From: Xanthomonas sp.
GTDB lineage: Bacteria > Pseudomonadota > Gammaproteobacteria > Xanthomonadales > Xanthomonadaceae
DNA length: 64,000 nt
Direction: 5' to 3'
Assembly: GCF_017163755.1 (NCBI RefSeq)
Contig: NZ_JAFIWC010000005.1
Span: 124,001 to 188,000 of the forward strand
Positions 1 to 9,455 of the stretch are shown here, piece by piece. The notes beneath the pieces were generated by a model, which worked only from the letters and a program-made list of their open reading frames with translations, ran no database searches and was not told where the DNA came from. Position 1 is the stretch's first letter. The number at the start of each line of letters is the position of its first letter. A program made the position numbers and the translations under genes.

Positions 1-162
1 TGGCAGCGCATGAGCGAAAGCAGCGGCGGCCAGGCGCCGCCGGAGTTCTCGTCCACCCATCCCAATCCGGGCACGCGCATCCAGAACCTGCAGGCGCTGA
101 TGCCCAAGGCGCTGGAGTACCGGCAGCGCTTCTGCGAATCGGCGAAGACCGCGCAGCGCTGA
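1..162 (+). CDS. C-terminal end of an M48-type metallopeptidase (partial)
   Basis: Only the last 53 codons are present; the start lies before the window. The tail reads WQRMSESSGGQAPPEFSSTH followed by a PNPGTRIQNL segment. This resembles the C-terminal end of periplasmic M48 peptidases, where a histidine-proline pair followed by TRI-x-L closes the catalytic domain. The zinc motif HExxH would be upstream and cannot be checked. The call rests on this short tail alone, so another secreted protease is possible. Confidence 0.55.
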   Translation, partial: WQRMSESSGGQAPPEFSSTHPNPGTRIQNLQALMPKALEYRQRFCESAKTAQR

Positions 163-436
163 TGCCCGCCGGTTGACGCGTCGCCGCCCAGCCGACGTTT
201 GGCGCCGAGGCACCGATCGGCGCGACGATACCGAGCACGCCTATCGCAGGCCATGTCCCATGATGGCGATGTCGGCCGGACGATATGGCGCGCACCACGA
301 TGCCGTCCTGCAGGCACTCCCCACGACCAAGGCTGCGGCAACTGCCGGTTCGCTCGCCGCTGAATCGCGCGGCCCGCGCACACGCCGGCGTGACGGCCCG
401 CGCGCATCATGGGCGCCTGTCACCTGGAGCACCGCA

Positions 437-883
437 ATGAAGCCACTGTTGCTCGCGTCGCTCGCGCTGGCCGTGCTGGCCGGCTGCGCCACCACCCGCC
501 TCGGCGATGCGCAGCGCCTGGCGCTGTATCGCCAGAACGCCGGCGCGCCGGTCAAGGATTTCCAGTACTCCGGCGCGCTCAGCGGCTGGACGCCGCTGGG
601 CGACACCGCGCTGGCGGTGTGGACGCGCCCGAACCAGGCCTATCTGCTCGAGTTCGGCGGCCCGTGCAACGACCTGGACTACGCGCCGGCGATCAGCCTC
701 ACCCAGCGGCTCAGCCGGGTGTCGGCCAAGTTCGACGACGTGATCGTGCACGGCAGCCGCACCGCGATCCGCCTGCCGTGCCGCATCAGTTCGATCCGGC
801 CGCTCGACGTGAAGGCCTTGCGCGCCTCGGAGAAGGAATTGCGCCAGGCGCAGCTGCAGGAACGGCAGGGGCCTGCGCCGTAG
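437..883 (+). CDS. DUF6491-like lipoprotein
   Basis: A 148-residue protein of unknown function. It begins with a lipoprotein signal: MKPLLLASLALAV followed by the lipobox LAGC, with Cys17 the likely acylation site, so the mature protein should be membrane anchored. The body has WTPLGD, ALAVWT, YLLEFGGPC and IRPLDVKAL segments, which I recognise as the pattern of the xanthomonad DUF6491 family. The open frame runs further upstream to 173, but those residues are arginine-rich and unlike protein, while the ATG at 437 directly precedes a good signal peptide, so I start there. Two cysteines in the body (in GGPC and LPC) could form a disulfide. It stands alone, with 274 bases of uninformative sequence before it. 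Confidence 0.75.
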   Translation: MKPLLLASLALAVLAGCATTRLGDAQRLALYRQNAGAPVKDFQYSGALSGWTPLGDTALAVWTRPNQAYLLEFGGPCNDLDYAPAISLTQRLSRVSAKFDDVIVHGSRTAIRLPCRISSIRPLDVKALRASEKELRQAQLQERQGPAP

Positions 884-937
884 CGCGCGCCGTGGCCGGC
901 GGACGCGCTTCGGTGCCCCGGCGGGCGCCGGCGCCGC

Positions 938-1216
938 TCAGTTTTCCTGTTCCGGTTCCACGTAGCCTTCCGGCTTGGCCGCGCCGCCGCCGAACAGGAA
1001 CTTCTCCAGTTCCGCCTCGAGGAACGCGCGATGCTTGGGATCGCGCGGCGACAGCCGGTTCTCGTTGATCAGCATGGTCTGGTGCGCCAGCCACGCCTGC
1101 CAGCCCGCCTTGCCGATGTGCGCGAACACGCGCTGGCCGATATCGCCGGGGTAGGGCACGTAGTCGAGGCCTTCGCTCTCGCGTTGCTGGTACTGGCAGA
1201 AGACGGTACGGGACAT
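938..1216 (-). CDS. yggX: Probable Fe(II)-trafficking / oxidative damage protection protein YggX
   Basis: A 92-residue cytoplasmic protein of the YggX family, which is linked to iron handling and protection of iron-sulfur clusters from oxidative damage. The N-terminus [20 protein letters not shown] carries the family's conserved cysteine, followed by PGDIGQRVF and [15 protein letters not shown], all typical. Full length. It lies 32 bases downstream of mutY on the same strand, an arrangement common in gammaproteobacteria and functionally sensible because MutY has a [4Fe-4S] cluster. It probably shares the mutY transcript. Confidence 0.93.
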   Translation of the reverse strand: MSRTVFCQYQQRESEGLDYVPYPGDIGQRVFAHIGKAGWQAWLAHQTMLINENRLSPRDPKHRAFLEAELEKFLFGGGAAKPEGYVEPEQEN

Positions 1217-1248
1217 GGCGGTTCCTGGTGGCGCCTGCGACGCGAAGG

Positions 1249-2307
1249 TCAGAGGGAGTCGAGCAGCTTGCGGATCGGCGCGGGCAGGCCGAGGGCGGAC
1301 GAGCCGGCGCGGGAGACCCAGCGCAGCGCGTCATTGTCGCGCACCGCGTCGCGCAAGGCGACCTTGCGCAGGCGCAGCGGCTGCAGGTGCAGGCGGTAAT
1401 GGCTGAAGGTGTGCACGATGACCGGCATCGGCTCGGCGGCGTCGTAGTCGCCGTCGATCTCGCGCGCGAACCATTCGCGCAGCGCCGCATCGGTGTCGGC
1501 CTGCGGCAGCGTCCACAGCGAGGCCCAGATGCCGGCCGGCGGGCGCCGGTTGAGCAGCAGTTCGCCGTGCGCGTTCTCCAGCAACAGCGCCATCGCCTCG
1601 CGTTCGGGCAGCGCCTTGCCCGGCTTGGGCGTCGGCAGCGCCTCGACCAGGCCCTCGCGCCGCGCCACGCAGTCGTGCTGCAGCGGGCACAGCACGCAGG
1701 CCGGGTTGGCGCGGGTGCACAGCGTGGCGCCAAAGTCCATCTGCGCCTGGGTGTAGTCGGCCAGGCGCTCGCCGGGCGGATGCTGCACGTGCTCGGCGGC
1801 GAGCGCCCACAGTCGCTTTTCGACCGCTGGCAGTCCGGGATAGCCGGCGATGCCGTGGTAGCGTGCCAGCACCCGCTTGACGTTGCCGTCCAGGATCGGG
1901 AAGCGTTCGTTCCAGGCCTGGCTGAGGATCGCGCCGGCGGTGCTGCGGCCGATGCCAGGCAGCGCGTGCAGCGCGTCGAAATCGCGCGGCAGCTCGCCGC
2001 CGTGCAGTTCCACGCAGCGTTGCGCGGCGGCGTGCAGGTTGCGCGCGCGGGCGTAGTAGCCCAGCCCGGCCCATTGCGCCATCACCGCATCGTTGGATGC
2101 CGCGGCCAGGTCGGGCAGGGTGGGGAAATGGGCGAGGAAGCGCAGGAAGTACGGGATCACCGTGCTCACCTGGGTCTGCTGCAGCATGATCTCCGACAGC
2201 CACACCCGGTACGGGCTGCGCGGATGCTGCCAGGGCAGGTCGTGGCGGCCGGAGCGGTCGAACCAGGCGAGCAGGCGGGTGGCGAATGTGTCTGGGGGCT
2301 GGCGCAT
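1249..2307 (-). CDS. mutY: A/G-specific adenine glycosylase MutY
   Basis: A 352-residue DNA repair enzyme that removes adenine mispaired with 8-oxoguanine. Visible are the catalytic glutamate region [17 protein letters not shown], the helix-hairpin-helix [15 protein letters not shown], the catalytic aspartate in [11 protein letters not shown], and the four-cysteine [4Fe-4S] loop [19 protein letters not shown]-terminal NUDIX-like 8-oxoG recognition domain follows ([17 protein letters not shown] to the end). The frame is open another 44 codons upstream, but that stretch is translated repeat DNA, so the start is the ATG giving [13 protein letters not shown] at 2307. It is followed by yggX. Confidence 0.95.
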   Translation of the reverse strand: MRQPPDTFATRLLAWFDRSGRHDLPWQHPRSPYRVWLSEIMLQQTQVSTVIPYFLRFLAHFPTLPDLAAASNDAVMAQWAGLGYYARARNLHAAAQRCVELHGGELPRDFDALHALPGIGRSTAGAILSQAWNERFPILDGNVKRVLARYHGIAGYPGLPAVEKRLWALAAEHVQHPPGERLADYTQAQMDFGATLCTRANPACVLCPLQHDCVARREGLVEALPTPKPGKALPEREAMALLLENAHGELLLNRRPPAGIWASLWTLPQADTDAALREWFAREIDGDYDAAEPMPVIVHTFSHYRLHLQPLRLRKVALRDAVRDNDALRWVSRAGSSALGLPAPIRKLLDSL

Positions 2308-2328
2308 GCTGGCAGGCTGATGTCTTTT

Positions 2329-2470
2329 CCTTCTCCCCTCGGGAGAAGGTGCCCCGAAGGGGCGGATGAGGGTACGGGCGAAGCCTGGTGTGGTGCGACA
2401 GCGCCAGTGCCTGCGCTTCGTAGTTCGCCGTACCCTCACCCCAACCCCTCTCCCGGTGGGAGAGGGGCTT
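2329..2470. repeat. Interspersed inverted-repeat element, copy A
   Basis: About 142 bases between ftsY and mutY. One end reads TTCTCCC then GGGAGAAGGTGCCCC and GGATGAGGGTACGG; the other reads CGTACCCTCACCCC then CCCTCTCCC and GGGAGAGG. The ends are imperfect reverse complements, so the element can fold into a long hairpin. Related copies lie at 14328-14836 (three) and 19765-19965 (one and a part). It sits between two genes read leftward and may act on transcripts at the 3' end of ftsY. Confidence 0.85.
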
Positions 2471-2474
2471 ACGG

Positions 2475-3809
2475 TCAGGCGCCCAGCGCCTCGGGCAGCA
2501 GGGCGTCGACGAAGGCCTCGGCGTCGAACACGCGCAGGTCTTCCGGGCGCTCGCCGATGCCGGCGAAGCGGATCGGGATGCCGAACTCGCGCGCCAGCGC
2601 GAACACCACGCCGCCCTTGGCGGTGCCGTCGAGCTTGGTCACCACCAGGCCGGTGACGCCGACCGCGGCGTGGAACTGGCGCAGCTGCGACAGCGCGTTC
2701 TGCCCGGTGGTGCCGTCGATCACCATCAGCACCTCGTGCGGCGCGGCCGGATCGATCTTGCCGAGCACGCGGCGGATCTTGCCCAGCTCGTTCATCAGCC
2801 CGGTCTGGGTGTGCAGGCGGCCGGCGGTGTCGGCGATCAGCACCTCGGTGCCGCGCGCCTTGCCGGCCTGCAGCGCGTCGAACGCGACCGAGGCGGCATC
2901 GGCGTTCTGGCCCTGCGCGATCACGGCCACGCCGTTGCGGTCGCCCCAGGCCTGCAACTGCGCCACCGCGGCGGCGCGGAAGGTGTCGCCGGCGGCGAGC
3001 ATCAGGCTGTGGCCCTCGTCCTTGAAGCGCTTGGCCAGCTTGCCGATGGTGGTGGTCTTGCCGACGCCGTTGACGCCGACGGTGAGCACCACGAAGGGCT
3101 TGGCGCCACGATCGATCAGCAGCGGCCGCGCGACCGGCGCGAGCATCGCGACCAAGTCGGCGCGCAGCGCGCGCAGCAGCGCCTGCGCGTCGGCGAACTC
3201 GCGCGCCTTCATCCGCTTGCGCAGGTTCTCGATCAGCGCGGTGGTGGCCGCCACGCCGACGTCGGCGGTGATCAGCGCGGTCTCGATCTCGTCGAGCAGG
3301 TCGTCGTCGAGCTTGGGATTGCGCGAGAACAGGCCGCCGAAGCTGCGCGCGATGGTGCTGTTGCGCAGGCGTTCGCGCCAGCCGGACTTGCCGGGCGCGG
3401 CGGCGGGCAGCGCGTCGGCGCGCTCGTCGAAGGCGGCGGCGAACGCCGCGGCCGGATTGGGCGCCGGCACCGCCGCCGCCGGGGGCGCGGCGGGGGCCGG
3501 TACGCGCGCCTCGGGCGGCGGCGTCGGCGCCTGCGGCGGGACCGCGACGTGGCTGGGCGCGGGGATGGGATCGGGCGCGACCGCAGGCGCATCGCGCAGC
3601 GCGGCAGGCGCGCTCGTCTCCGGCGCCGGCGGCGCCGCCGGGGCGGCTTCGGCCTCGGTCACGGGCGTTGCCGGTGCCGCAGGTGCAGGCGTGGCGGACT
3701 CGCCGGCCGGCTTGGGGAACGCGGCGGCCAGTTCCTCGATGCTGTAGCGCTGGGTGCGGCTATCGCCAGCGTGGTCCTGGGGCTTGTTGCGGCGGAATAG
3801 GCTGACCAT
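2475..3809 (-). CDS. ftsY: Signal recognition particle receptor FtsY
   Basis: A 444-residue SRP receptor GTPase that docks ribosome-SRP complexes at the inner membrane. The first 140 residues are a low-complexity acidic, proline and alanine-rich A domain, expanded as is usual in high-GC xanthomonads. The NG domain follows with the P-loop VGVNGVGKTTTIGKL, DTFRAAA, DTAGRLHTQTGLM (G3) and TKLDGTAKGG (G4). Start ATG at 3809 gives MVSLFRRNKPQD. It is complete and runs toward mutY with an interspersed repeat between. Confidence 0.96.
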   Translation of the reverse strand: MVSLFRRNKPQDHAGDSRTQRYSIEELAAAFPKPAGESATPAPAAPATPVTEAEAAPAAPPAPETSAPAALRDAPAVAPDPIPAPSHVAVPPQAPTPPPEARVPAPAAPPAAAVPAPNPAAAFAAAFDERADALPAAAPGKSGWRERLRNSTIARSFGGLFSRNPKLDDDLLDEIETALITADVGVAATTALIENLRKRMKAREFADAQALLRALRADLVAMLAPVARPLLIDRGAKPFVVLTVGVNGVGKTTTIGKLAKRFKDEGHSLMLAAGDTFRAAAVAQLQAWGDRNGVAVIAQGQNADAASVAFDALQAGKARGTEVLIADTAGRLHTQTGLMNELGKIRRVLGKIDPAAPHEVLMVIDGTTGQNALSQLRQFHAAVGVTGLVVTKLDGTAKGGVVFALAREFGIPIRFAGIGERPEDLRVFDAEAFVDALLPEALGA

Positions 3810-3850
3810 GTGTTACGCGTGGACCGGAAACCGGGAATGCTACCACTGGC

Positions 3851-4035
3851 GGGACCGGGGACCGGGGACCGGGGACCCGGGACCAGGGACCAGGGACCTG
3901 GGGCAGATGGGCAGTTCATTTCCGTGATGGTCGCGCATGCGCAATGGCGCATCAGCCCGTGCCGAGTTTGCGCCGCATCACCTCGCGTAGGCTGCTTTTC
4001 CGGGTCCCCGGTCCCTGGTCCCCGGTCCCCGCTCC
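3851..4035. repeat. Facing tandem arrays of a GGGGACC heptamer
   Basis: From 3851 to 3903 the heptamer GGGGACC (with GGGACCA variants) is repeated about seven times; from 4001 to 4035 its reverse complement GGTCCCC is repeated about four times. The two arrays face each other across about 100 bases and could pair as a large hairpin. They fill the gap between ftsY and the AraC-type gene. The same heptamers occur at 19076-19180 and 60201-60232. Confidence 0.85.
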
Positions 4036-4037
4036 AC

Positions 4038-4745
4038 TCAGACCTTCCCCTTCAACGACCGGTAGTCGCGCGGCGTCATCCCCACCGTGGCCTTGAACTG
4101 GCGCGCGAACGCGCTCTGGTCGGCGAAGCCGCAGGCCTGGCCGATGCTGGCGATGCTGTCGTCGCCGTGCAGCTGGCGCATCGCCGCTTCGATGCGCATC
4201 TTGGTCAGCAATTGCTGCGGGGTCAGCTGGAACACGCGGCGGAAATGCCGCTCCAGTTGCGCCACCGACAGTTCCGCCAGGTCGGCCAGGGTCTGCACGC
4301 GCAGGTTGTCGCCGTAGTGCGACTGCATGTGCTCCATCGCGCGGCTGATGCGTTCGTACGCCGAGTGGCGGCTGTCGGGCTGGCCCAGGTCGCGGGAAAT
4401 GCCGACCACGCCGATCACCTCGTCGTGTTCGCACAGCGGGCGCTTGAAGGTCAGGCACCAGCCCGGGGTGCGGTTCGGGAACAGGTGCACTTCCAGCTGG
4501 TTCTCGATCATCTCCCCGCACAGCACGCGCCGGTCCTGCATCAGGTAGCTGCCGCCCAGCGGCAGCGGGAACACCTCCAGCGCCGACTTGCCGATCAGGT
4601 CGGCGCGGTACTTCTTGCCCAGGCGCCGCACCAGGGTCAGGTTGACGTGGGTGTAGCGGCCGTCGCGGTCCTTGACGAAGAACACCACGTCCGGCAGCGC
4701 ATCGAACAGCGTCTGCATTTCCAGCGCCGAAATCAAAGTATCCAT
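4038..4745 (-). CDS. AraC-family regulator with a PAS domain, likely controlling hydroxyproline use
   Basis: A 235-residue transcription factor. Residues about 10-125 form a PAS-type sensor ([19 protein letters not shown], then GVVGISRDL), a domain that usually binds a small ligand or cofactor. Residues about 135-235 are the AraC double helix-turn-helix ([20 protein letters not shown] and [20 protein letters not shown], ending [10 protein letters not shown]). It is divergent from the hydroxyproline operon, with 173 bases between start codons, the usual place for a local activator. AraC-type regulators control hydroxyproline operons in pseudomonads, so I infer that it responds to hydroxyproline or an intermediate; the ligand is not visible. 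Confidence 0.85.
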   Translation of the reverse strand: MDTLISALEMQTLFDALPDVVFFVKDRDGRYTHVNLTLVRRLGKKYRADLIGKSALEVFPLPLGGSYLMQDRRVLCGEMIENQLEVHLFPNRTPGWCLTFKRPLCEHDEVIGVVGISRDLGQPDSRHSAYERISRAMEHMQSHYGDNLRVQTLADLAELSVAQLERHFRRVFQLTPQQLLTKMRIEAAMRQLHGDDSIASIGQACGFADQSAFARQFKATVGMTPRDYRSLKGKV

Positions 4746-4918
4746 CTACACTCACCGAGCCGGTTGTAGGGTGCAGGCGCCGCGCGCACGGCGCCTTGCA
4801 TGACCCGATCCTAGCCTATGTCGGAGGTCTCCACGCATCCGGCCTTTATGCAAACTTCCGCATTTATGACAGACAAAGCCTGCTAGCCGGCGGCAGGGCG
4901 GAATGTGAGCATGGATCT
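4746..4918. promoter_or_regulatory. Divergent control region of the hydroxyproline operon
   Basis: This 173-base gap separates the AraC/PAS gene from the epimerase gene and must hold both promoters. Around 4844-4870 it contains TTTATGC, eight bases, then GCATTTATG, a short inverted repeat that could be an operator. TTCCGCATT at 4856-4864 resembles the first half of the shared element found further on, but the second half is absent. No confident -35/-10 pair was assigned. Confidence 0.45.
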
Positions 4919-5860
4919 ATGCATACACTCGATGTGATCGACTCGCATACCGGCGGCGAACCGACCCGTGTCGTCGTCGCCGGCTTTCCCGACCTGGGGC
5001 CCGGCGACCTGGCCGGGAGGCGCGACGCGTTCCGCGACCGCTTCGACCGCTGGCGCAGCGCCATCGCCTGCGAACCGCGCGGCTCGGACACCATGGTCGG
5101 CGCGCTGCTGCTGCCGCCGATGGCCGCCGACGCCTGCGCCGGGGTCATCTTCTTCAACAACGTCGGCTACCTGGGCATGTGCGGCCACGGCACCATCGGC
5201 CTGGTGCGCACGCTGGCCGAACTCGGGCGCCTTGCGCCCGGCGTGCACCGCATCGAGACGCCGGTCGGCACGGTCGGGGTGGAATTGCACGGCGACGGCC
5301 GGGTGTCGGTGGACAACGTGGAGAGCTACCGCCATGCCAGCGGCGTGGAAGTGCAGGTGCCCGGCTACGGTCGCGTGCGCGGCGACGTGGCCTGGGGCGG
5401 CAACTGGTTCTTCATCACCGAGCAGACGCCGTGCTCGCTGGAACTGCGCCACCAGCGCGAACTGACCGCCTACACCGAAGCGGTGCGGCTGGCGCTGGAG
5501 GCCAGCGGCATCGCCGGCGCCGGCGGCGGCGAGATCGACCATATCGAGATCAACGGCCCGGCGCCGTCCGCCGCGGCCGACGCGCGCAACTTCGTGCTGT
5601 GCCCGGGCCTGGCCTACGACCGTTCGCCGTGCGGCACCGGCACCAGCGCCAAGCTGGCCTGCCTGGCCGCCGACGGCAAGCTGGTGCCGGGGCAGGTGTG
5701 GCGGCAGGAGGGCATCCTCGGCAGCCTGTTCGAGGCCAGCTACGTGCCCGGCACCCGCGGCGTGCTGCCGCGCATCACCGGCCAGGCCTACATCACCGCG
5801 CGCGCGCAGTTGCAGATCGACGACAGCGACCCGTTCGCGTGGGGTATCGGCGCCGAATGA
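4919..5860 (+). CDS. 4-hydroxyproline 2-epimerase
   Basis: A 313-residue cofactor-independent enzyme of the proline racemase fold, expected to convert trans-4-hydroxy-L-proline into cis-4-hydroxy-D-proline, the first step of bacterial hydroxyproline catabolism. Both catalytic cysteines are present: Cys88 in [12 protein letters not shown] and Cys238 in [17 protein letters not shown]. Two cysteines indicate epimerase or racemase rather than the related dehydratases, which have one replaced. Start is the ATG at 4919 ([15 protein letters not shown], the usual family N-terminus); an in-frame ATG at 4796 gives an unlikely extension. It overlaps the next gene by ATGA. Proline racemase is the alternative, made unlikely by the downstream pathway genes. 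Confidence 0.9.
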   Translation: MHTLDVIDSHTGGEPTRVVVAGFPDLGPGDLAGRRDAFRDRFDRWRSAIACEPRGSDTMVGALLLPPMAADACAGVIFFNNVGYLGMCGHGTIGLVRTLAELGRLAPGVHRIETPVGTVGVELHGDGRVSVDNVESYRHASGVEVQVPGYGRVRGDVAWGGNWFFITEQTPCSLELRHQRELTAYTEAVRLALEASGIAGAGGGEIDHIEINGPAPSAAADARNFVLCPGLAYDRSPCGTGTSAKLACLAADGKLVPGQVWRQEGILGSLFEASYVPGTRGVLPRITGQAYITARAQLQIDDSDPFAWGIGAE

Positions 5861-6957
5861 TCGCCTTCGACCTGATCGTCATCGGCGCCGGCATCGTCGG
5901 CGCGGCCTGCGCCGACGCGGCGGTGGCCGCCGGCCTGCGGGTGGCGATCGTCGAGTCGGGCGGCATCGGCGGCGGTTCCACCGCCGCGGCGATGGGCCAC
6001 CTGGTGGCGATGGACGACGATCCGGCGGAACTGGCGCTGTCGACGTATTCGCTGCGCCTGTGGGAAGCGTTCGCCGGGCTGCCGGAGGCCGAGTTCAGCC
6101 GCTGCGGCACGCTGTGGGTGGCGCGGCAGGCGCGCGAACTGCAGGCGATCCCGGCCAAGATCCAGCGCCTGGCCGCGGCCGGGGTGCAGGCCGAGGCGGT
6201 CGATGCGGCGCGGCTGTACGCGCTCGAGCCGGCGCTGGCGCCGGGCCTGGCCGGCGGCATGCGCGTGGCCAGCGAAGCGGTGGTGTACCCGCCGCGGATG
6301 GCGCGCTACCTGGTGCAGCGTGCGCTCGCCGCCGGCGCGCAGCTGTATGCCGGACGCCGCGCACTGGCGCTGGGCGGCGGCGGGGTACGCCTGGACGACG
6401 GCACCGCGCTCGGCGGCGCGGTGCTGGTCGCCACCGGCTGCGCGCTGCCGGAGCTGCTGCCGGAACTGCCGCTGCGCCCGCGCAAGGGGCAACTGGTGAT
6501 CACCGACCGCTATCCGGGCCTGGTCGGCCACCAGCTGCTGGAGCTGGGCTATGCCGACAGCGCGCACGGCAGCGACGGCAGCAGCGTGGCGTTCAACGTG
6601 CAGCCGCGCCCAACCGGGCAGATCCTGATCGGCTCCTCGCGCGAGTTCGATTGCAGCGACCGCAGCGTGTCGATGCCGATGCTGCAGCGCATGCTCGAGC
6701 GCGCGTTCGCGTTCGTGCCGGGCCTGCGCCAGCTGCAGGCGATCCGGGTGTGGACCGGGCTGCGTCCGGCCACGCCGGACGGGCGGCCGTACCTGGGCGC
6801 GGTGCCTGGGCGCGACGGCGTGTGGGTCGCGGCCGGGCACGAAGGGCTGGGCGTGACCACCGCGCTGGGCAGCGCACGGCTGCTGCTGGACCTGCTGCTG
6901 CAACGCGCGCCGGCGCTGGACGCGGCGCCGTACTCGCCGGTGCGGGCGCTGTCGTGA
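5857..6957 (+). CDS. FAD-dependent D-amino acid oxidoreductase, likely D-hydroxyproline dehydrogenase catalytic subunit
   Basis: A 366-residue flavoprotein of the DAO (D-amino acid oxidase/glycine oxidase) family. The N-terminus has the dinucleotide fold [18 protein letters not shown], and the C-terminal part has the family segments [28 protein letters not shown] and [16 protein letters not shown]. Next to a small [2Fe-2S] protein and a second flavoprotein, this is the HcnC-like subunit of a three-part D-hydroxyproline dehydrogenase that oxidises cis-4-hydroxy-D-proline to pyrroline-4-hydroxy-2-carboxylate. Its start overlaps the epimerase stop (ATGA), and its stop overlaps the next GTG start, so translation is probably coupled. 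Confidence 0.87.
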   Translation: MIAFDLIVIGAGIVGAACADAAVAAGLRVAIVESGGIGGGSTAAAMGHLVAMDDDPAELALSTYSLRLWEAFAGLPEAEFSRCGTLWVARQARELQAIPAKIQRLAAAGVQAEAVDAARLYALEPALAPGLAGGMRVASEAVVYPPRMARYLVQRALAAGAQLYAGRRALALGGGGVRLDDGTALGGAVLVATGCALPELLPELPLRPRKGQLVITDRYPGLVGHQLLELGYADSAHGSDGSSVAFNVQPRPTGQILIGSSREFDCSDRSVSMPMLQRMLERAFAFVPGLRQLQAIRVWTGLRPATPDGRPYLGAVPGRDGVWVAAGHEGLGVTTALGSARLLLDLLLQRAPALDAAPYSPVRALS

Positions 6958-7202
6958 GCGCGCTGACGGTCCGCCTCCAGGTCAACGGCCGCGCGCTCGA
7001 CGTGGCGCCCGGCAGCAGCGTGGCCGCGGCAGTGGCGCAGGTGACGCTGCGGTTCCGCCGTTCGCGCGGCGGCCAGCCGCGCGCGCCGTTGTGCGGCATG
7101 GGCGTGTGCAGCGAATGCCGGGTGCGCATCGACGGCGTCGGCCAGCTGCGCGCTTGCATCACCCCGGTGCGCGACGGCATGCAGGTGTGGACCGATGACT
7201 GA
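6954..7202 (+). CDS. Small [2Fe-2S] subunit of D-hydroxyproline dehydrogenase
   Basis: An 82-residue ferredoxin-like protein. The motif [15 protein letters not shown] followed by LRACITPV gives the C-x4-C-x2-C...C pattern of a plant-type [2Fe-2S] cluster, as in HcnA and sarcosine oxidase-type small subunits. GTG start at 6954 overlaps the preceding TGA (GTGA), and the coding region overlaps the next gene by 8 bases. It would pass electrons between the flavin subunits. It is easy to miss because it is short and starts with GTG. Confidence 0.85.
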   Translation: MSALTVRLQVNGRALDVAPGSSVAAAVAQVTLRFRRSRGGQPRAPLCGMGVCSECRVRIDGVGQLRACITPVRDGMQVWTDD

Positions 7203-8535
7203 ACCGCGCGCCAGGCACTACGACGTGCTGGTGGTCGGCGCCGGCCCGGCCGGGCTGGCGGCGGCGCTGGCCGCGTCGGCGCACGGCCGGCGCGTCGGCC
7301 TGGTCGACATGCAGGCCACCGCCGGCGGCCAGGTCTGGCGCCACGACGTGGGCCAGGCGCCGCCGCGGCTGGCCGCGCGCACGCTGGCGCGGCTGGCGGC
7401 GAGCAGGGTCGACTTCCTCGCCCAGTGCCAGGTGCTGATGGCGCAGGAGCGGCAACTGCTGGTCGATGCGCCGCAGGGCGCGCGCTGGCTGGGCTACGAA
7501 GCGCTGGTGCTGGCCACCGGTGCGCGCGAGCTGCTGCTGCCGTTCCCCGGCTGGACCCTGCCGGGGGTCACCGGCGCCGGCGGTGCGCAGGCGCTGGCCA
7601 AGCAGGGCTGGCCGCTGGCCGGCAAGCGCGTGCTGGTCGGCGGCAGCGGGCCGCTGCTGCTGGCCGCCGCGGCGACGCTGCGCAGCCACGGCGCGCAGGT
7701 GCTGGGCATCGTCGAACAGGCCTCGCTGCGCGCGCTGGCCGGGTTCGCCGCGCAGTTGCCCTGGCGCTGGCCGGACAAGGCGCTGCAGGCGCTGGCGCTG
7801 CGCGCCAGGCTGCTCGGCGTCGGCTACCACGCCGGCAGCGTGGTCACCGCCGCGCATGGCGACGGGCGCGTGCAGGCGGTGGACATCGACGGCCCGCGCG
7901 GCCGCCGCACGCTGGACTGCGACCAGCTGGCGGTGGGCTATGGCCTGGTGCCGAACGTGGAACTGGCGCAGCTGCTCGGCTGCCGCCTGGCGCACAGCGG
8001 CGCGCATCCGTGCGTGGCGGTGGATGCGCAGCTGCGCACCAGCGCCGCCGAGGTGTACGCGGCCGGCGAAGCGCTCGGCATCGGCGGGCGCGACAGCGCC
8101 CGCATCGAAGGCGCGATCGCCGGGCACATGGCGGCCGGGCAGCCGCGCGCGGCGCAGGCGCTGCAACCGCGCCGCCGCCGCGCGCGCGCCTTCGCCACGC
8201 TGCTGCAGCGCCAGTTCGCGCTGGACCGGCGCATCCACGCGCTGGCCACGCCGGACACGCTGCTGTGCCGCTGCGAGGACGTGCCGCTGTCGGCGCTGCA
8301 CGGCTACCGCGACCTGCGCGACGCCAAGCTGGCCTCGCGCTGCGGCATGGGCGCCTGCCAGGGCCGCATCTGCGGCAGCGCGCTGACCGAGCTGGGGCTG
8401 GCGCCGCGGCACGACGATTTTTCCGACGACGGCCGCCGGCCGCCGCTGTTCCCGGTGCGGCTGGCCGCGTTGGCCGAGTCCCTGCCAAGCGTTTCCCCTT
8501 CCGACCCCTCCTTCCCAACCCTCGACAAGGTGTAA
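7195..8535 (+). CDS. FAD/NAD(P)-binding oxidoreductase, HcnB-like subunit of D-hydroxyproline dehydrogenase
   Basis: A 446-residue pyridine nucleotide-disulfide-type flavoprotein. It has an N-terminal FAD motif [18 protein letters not shown], a second dinucleotide motif [15 protein letters not shown], and a C-terminal cysteine set LLCRCEDV ... [13 protein letters not shown], typical of the BFD-like [2Fe-2S] tail of HcnB and of opine and hydroxyproline dehydrogenase alpha subunits. With the two preceding genes it completes a three-subunit enzyme likely to feed electrons to the respiratory chain. It starts within the end of the previous gene and is followed after 4 bases by the deaminase gene, so it is within the operon. 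Confidence 0.85.
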   Translation: MTEPRARHYDVLVVGAGPAGLAAALAASAHGRRVGLVDMQATAGGQVWRHDVGQAPPRLAARTLARLAASRVDFLAQCQVLMAQERQLLVDAPQGARWLGYEALVLATGARELLLPFPGWTLPGVTGAGGAQALAKQGWPLAGKRVLVGGSGPLLLAAAATLRSHGAQVLGIVEQASLRALAGFAAQLPWRWPDKALQALALRARLLGVGYHAGSVVTAAHGDGRVQAVDIDGPRGRRTLDCDQLAVGYGLVPNVELAQLLGCRLAHSGAHPCVAVDAQLRTSAAEVYAAGEALGIGGRDSARIEGAIAGHMAAGQPRAAQALQPRRRRARAFATLLQRQFALDRRIHALATPDTLLCRCEDVPLSALHGYRDLRDAKLASRCGMGACQGRICGSALTELGLAPRHDDFSDDGRRPPLFPVRLAALAESLPSVSPSDPSFPTLDKV

Positions 8536-8539
8536 TTCC

Positions 8540-9445
8540 ATGAGCAAGGCTTCCTTCTGGTACGGCGTGCTGCCGGCCATCACCACTCCGTTCAACGCCG
8601 ACGGCAGCATCGACCACGCGTTCCTGGCCAAGCATGCGCAGGTGATGGTCGACGCCGGCTGCACCGCGATCGTGCCGCTGGGCTCGCTCGGCGAGGCGGC
8701 CACGCTGAGCTTCGACGACAAGCTCGCGATCCTCAAGACGCTGGTGCAGGCGGTGGACGGCCGCATCCCGGTGGTGCCGGGCATCGCCGCGCTGTCCACC
8801 GACGAGGCGGTGCGCCTGGTGCAGGCGGCCAAGCAGGTCGGCTGCGGCGGGGCGATGGTGCTGCCGCCGTACGTGTATTCCACCGACTGGCGCGAGATGG
8901 GCGCGCACGTGCGCGCGGTGATCGCCGCCACCGACCTGCCGGTGATCCTGTACAACAACCCGGTGGCCTACAAGACCGATTTCAGCCCGGCGCAGATCGC
9001 CGAGCTGGCGGCCGAATTCCCGCACCTGGAAGCGGTCAAGGAATCCTCCGGCGACGTGCGCCGCTTCGCCGCGCTGGGCGAGCTGCTGAACGACCGCCTG
9101 GTGCTGCTGGTGGGCATGGACGATGCGATCGTCGAAGGCCTCAGCATGGGCGCCAAGGGCTGGATCGCCGGCCTGGTCAACGCCTATCCGAAGGAGTCGG
9201 TGAAGCTGTTCGAACTGGCGCGCGACGGCGGCTACCCGGCCGCCAAGGCGCTGTACGACTGGTTCCTGCCGCTGCTGCGGCTGGACACGGTGCCCAAGTT
9301 CGTGCAGCTGATCAAGCTGGTGCAGGAGAAGGTCGGGCTGGGCAGCGAGCGCGTGCGCGCGCCGCGCCTGGTCATCGAAGGCGCCGAGCGCGACGCGGCG
9401 CTGAAGGTGATCGACCACGCCATCGCCACCCATCCCGGACTGTGA
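8540..9445 (+). CDS. DapA-family lyase, likely 1-pyrroline-4-hydroxy-2-carboxylate deaminase
   Basis: A 301-residue class I aldolase-type TIM barrel of the dihydrodipicolinate synthase family. The Schiff-base lysine is Lys167 in HLEAVKESSGD, and the partner tyrosine is Tyr138 in VILYNNPVAY. N-terminal GVLPAITTPFNADGSID and GSLGEAATLS are family hallmarks. Between a D-hydroxyproline dehydrogenase and a semialdehyde dehydrogenase it most likely catalyses deamination and dehydration of pyrroline-4-hydroxy-2-carboxylate to 2-oxoglutarate semialdehyde. A true lysine-pathway DapA is unlikely here. Confidence 0.87.
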   Translation: MSKASFWYGVLPAITTPFNADGSIDHAFLAKHAQVMVDAGCTAIVPLGSLGEAATLSFDDKLAILKTLVQAVDGRIPVVPGIAALSTDEAVRLVQAAKQVGCGGAMVLPPYVYSTDWREMGAHVRAVIAATDLPVILYNNPVAYKTDFSPAQIAELAAEFPHLEAVKESSGDVRRFAALGELLNDRLVLLVGMDDAIVEGLSMGAKGWIAGLVNAYPKESVKLFELARDGGYPAAKALYDWFLPLLRLDTVPKFVQLIKLVQEKVGLGSERVRAPRLVIEGAERDAALKVIDHAIATHPGL

Positions 9446-9455
9446 GGTGACGCCG

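Noticed and set aside
173-436. N-terminal extension of the DUF6491 lipoprotein
   Set aside because: The extension is arginine-rich and unlike protein, and it would hide the lipoprotein signal starting at 437.
4856-4889. TTCCGCATT in the hydroxyproline control region as another copy of the shared element
   Set aside because: Only the first block matches; 15 bases on, the sequence is CTGCTAGCC rather than CGACAAGAC.
8540-9445. Housekeeping dihydrodipicolinate synthase (dapA)
   Set aside because: It sits in the hydroxyproline operon between dehydrogenase genes; DapA-family deaminases are the known pathway enzyme there.
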